A DNA stretch of 16,315 nucleotides, from the NCBI GenBank assembly GCA_022360105.1, contig JAKSDL010000771.1:1-16315 (forward strand), given 5' to 3'. Source of the DNA: Pseudomonadota bacterium. GTDB taxonomy: Bacteria > SAR324 > XYD2-FULL-50-16 > JAHJRI01. Shown here piece after piece: positions 14,626 through 16,315 of the stretch (position 1 is its first letter; each line of letters begins with the position of its first letter). Made by a program: the position numbers and the translations under genes. The notes beneath the pieces were generated by a model that worked only from the letters and a program-made list of their open reading frames with translations, had not been told where the DNA came from and did not search any database.

Positions 14626-15891
14626 CTATAGCTCAATAGCCTGCATGGTTCGCTCTATGGCATTATCAATGTAGGATTTCCCTTTCATGTTGTTGATCCA
14701 AAGGTGGCGTGTGAAATAAACTTCGTTGGTGATTTCTTCCTTCAACCATTTTACAAATCCAAGGTATTCTGTTTGATTATCCGGCTTTCTCTCTAAAATT
14801 TTGTCCTCAAGCTCCACAACTTGGTGAAGTTGCTGGCAAATCTTATCGAGATTTAATACCTCAAGTTGCTTTTCGTTCACTTTTTTAAAGATATTTTCGA
14901 TTCTTTCCCTAATAGCCCCGACTTTAGTGATCTCTTTGAAGTAATCCAGGTATAGATACAAGGTACGAACAGTCTCTTCCGTCGATCCCGATTTTAAACG
15001 TTCCAGCTCTTCGGTTTTTGATGTTATCACAACTTTCAGGTTGCCATCGTTTGACAACCGGAACCGTTCTTCAAGCATGGAGAGTTCTGCATCCAGCTGA
15101 ATGATTTTATTGTATTCCTTAAGCAGTTTACTGACCACCTGGTCAACAATGGTTTTGTAAGTAAAATTCTCCGATTTGGGATAATGTTTCCCGGCCATAA
15201 AGATGATACGTTGCTCCAAACTGACATTCTGCTTTAGAGCATCTCTTTCATGATCTCCGGAAACCGGATGAACCTCGTTTAAGCATTTCACAAACACCTT
15301 AAACACCAGGTTGTCGATCTCTTTTTTCAAATCCTCAGGTGAGAAGCCTATAACAGTGGAAATTTCCGCGATTTCATGAGTATCCGTTTCGGCAGGTCCG
15401 TCGCTTTTCTCCTCAGTTAAATGAACTTTTTTGCCAGTTCCGCCCAGGTAGATGCCATCGTCTATCACTTCAAATGTCAACCCTTTTGCCAGGACAAACC
15501 TTTTGACTTTGTCTCGGTATTTTAATTTTGTTTCGATGAGGATTTTTTCGGATCGCCGTATAAAATTCAGAACAGAGTCCGGGGATTCGGCATCGTAAAC
15601 CTCTTCAAATTCTCTGGTCAGCAGTTTGACGACAAACTTTTTAAATGTATCCTCATTAACATAAATTTTGTTCGGATCTTTTACTTCGATGGTGATGATC
15701 ACATCTTCCAGTCTTCTTGATCCCTTCCTGCGCTCCTTGCCTGTGGCTGATTTCAAAGGATCGCCCCTGAGGCTTTTTCGTCTGTCGACCTGGGCTCGTT
15801 GTTCCGTAACCGGACTATCACCGGATTCATTCATCCGGGAGAACTTTCCCTCATGTATCACAAGTTGAGTTTTATCTACTGACGACGTCAC
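14626..15891 (-). CDS. Unrecognised 421-residue helical protein with basic N-terminal repeats
   Basis: I do not recognise the family. Residues 1-62 are polar and probably disordered, with two similar basic motifs, VDRRKSLRG (35-43) and KERRKGSRRL (52-61). Such RRK..RR spacers often precede signalling domains such as PilZ in other proteins. Residues 63-160 look like an alpha/beta domain (DVIITIEV, then RFVLAKGLTFEVIDDGIYLGG). Residues 175-420 are nearly all helical and charged, with coiled-coil-like stretches around 255-300 and 325-365, ending in a conserved-looking FTRHLWINNMKG (393-404). There is no signal peptide or TM helix, so it is probably cytosolic. The start is a GTG at 15891; the next Met is residue 20. 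It stands alone, with repeat copy 2 upstream. Confidence 0.8.
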   Translation of the reverse strand: MTSSVDKTQLVIHEGKFSRMNESGDSPVTEQRAQVDRRKSLRGDPLKSATGKERRKGSRRLEDVIITIEVKDPNKIYVNEDTFKKFVVKLLTREFEEVYDAESPDSVLNFIRRSEKILIETKLKYRDKVKRFVLAKGLTFEVIDDGIYLGGTGKKVHLTEEKSDGPAETDTHEIAEISTVIGFSPEDLKKEIDNLVFKVFVKCLNEVHPVSGDHERDALKQNVSLEQRIIFMAGKHYPKSENFTYKTIVDQVVSKLLKEYNKIIQLDAELSMLEERFRLSNDGNLKVVITSKTEELERLKSGSTEETVRTLYLYLDYFKEITKVGAIRERIENIFKKVNEKQLEVLNLDKICQQLHQVVELEDKILERKPDNQTEYLGFVKWLKEEITNEVYFTRHLWINNMKGKSYIDNAIERTMQAIEL

Positions 15892-16243
15892 TGTATCTCT
15901 AATATTTTATTCTTTGGATAGCGTCAATTACATGACTGATCGTAATTAGTGCCTGAAGAAAACCAATTTATCCCATACCAGTAAAAGCGTTGGAAGCAGC
16001 TTGGTACTTCCAAGTTTAGTGCTTTCAGCATTCAGCGATCAGCTCTCAGCCGGTTTTTGCTTACAATTGTTATGTCTTCAGCCGAACGCTGAAAGCTGAC
16101 GGCTGACAGCACGTTAATCTTCAAGCTGAATTCAGGCGTCTGACATAAAGCTGGATAAGAGTTTAGCAACTTTCCGCTCAGGCACTGATTAACAAATATT
16201 GTATCAAACTATTGCGGGGCAATCCATTAACAAGAGATGATTT
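15892..16243. other. Intergenic region holding repeat copy 2
   Basis: These 352 bases between two minus-strand genes have no convincing ORF. Most of it is repeat copy 2 (15958-16178). The rest should contain the promoter of the 421-residue protein, but no clear consensus is visible. Confidence 0.6.
15958..16178. repeat. Dispersed repeat, copy 2 (heptad-armed hairpin)
   Basis: This is the second copy of the element at 3267-3475, about 12.7 kb away, in the same orientation. The left arm has four contiguous NNTCAGC heptads (16023-16050), against three in copy 1. The right arm has GCCGAAC, GCTGAAA, GCTGACG, GCTGACA plus GC (16081-16110), also one heptad more than copy 1. Flanks are conserved well beyond the hairpin: GAAAACCAATTTA at the left end and TTCAAGCTGAATTC toward the right end. 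It encodes no protein and ends 66 bases before the stop of the next minus-strand gene. Confidence 0.85.
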
Positions 16244-16315
16244 TTACAACTCTTCATCAAAATCCACATAATTACAGGCTAGTTCAACAACCTTACCGCT
16301 GGAAATCAATTCAGC
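16244..16315 (-). CDS. C-terminal end of a gene cut by the window edge
   Basis: On the minus strand, codons from 16315 to a TAA at 16246-16244 read AELISSGKVVELACNYVDFDEEL, 23 residues with the balanced, acidic-ended look of a true protein C terminus. The other minus-strand frames close sooner. I do not recognise the family from so short a piece. The start and most of the gene lie outside the window. Confidence 0.5.
   Translation of the reverse strand, partial: AELISSGKVVELACNYVDFDEEL

Overview
The window (about 43-45% GC by eye) looks like the chromosome of a free-living bacterium, probably from the Bacteroidota/FCB side of the tree. The grounds are weak but agree: a secreted esterase whose signal peptide ends Ala-Tyr-Ser-Gln, tail-to-tail genes on AT-rich DNA, and an intergenic repeat built from TCAGC/GCTGA heptads. 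Against a typical Bacteroidota, several genes have clear Shine-Dalgarno sequences (rubrerythrin GGAGG, lpdA AAAGGAAGG, the permease AAGGAG), so a related FCB phylum is also possible. There are no phage, transposase, CRISPR or rRNA/tRNA signals; most of the window is housekeeping or lightly accessory metabolism.

Layout. 1-84 is an open stretch at the edge that weakly resembles an interior thiolase segment. 245-3238 (+) is a probable operon: a DinB-fold protein, a crotonase-family protein, a SAM-dependent methyltransferase and a secreted alpha/beta esterase. The first two genes overlap by ATGA. The third shows the same ATGA overlap only if its start is placed at 1656 and a one-base frame change is allowed in a run of seven T. 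3267-3475 is copy 1 of a dispersed repeat, followed directly by fumC (3494-4888, +). On the minus strand come an MFS exporter (4904-6175) and, upstream of it, a TetR regulator (6441-7058). Three related palindromes (two before the exporter, one before the regulator) point to a self-controlled efflux unit. Further minus-strand genes are a TesB-like thioesterase (7265-8074), rubrerythrin (8170-8748), dihydrolipoyl dehydrogenase (9093-10496) and a HAD phosphatase (10580-11233).

11716-13263 (+) is an NCS2/NAT nucleobase permease with a long leader (11234-11715) and a hairpin after its stop. It is followed by two small membrane proteins of unknown role (13392-13772 and 13809-14273), the second with a PH-like domain. 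A small basic ORF (14270-14521, -) ends tail-to-tail with them. 14626-15891 (-) encodes an unrecognised 421-residue helical protein. 15958-16178 is copy 2 of the dispersed repeat, and the last 72 bases are the C-terminal end of a minus-strand gene running off the window.

The most notable features are the poly-T frame break in the methyltransferase, the heptad-phased repeat whose two arms differ by one unit each between copies, the three-operator TetR/MFS control region, and the unrecognised 421-residue protein. I did not find a convincing new multi-gene defence or biosynthetic system.
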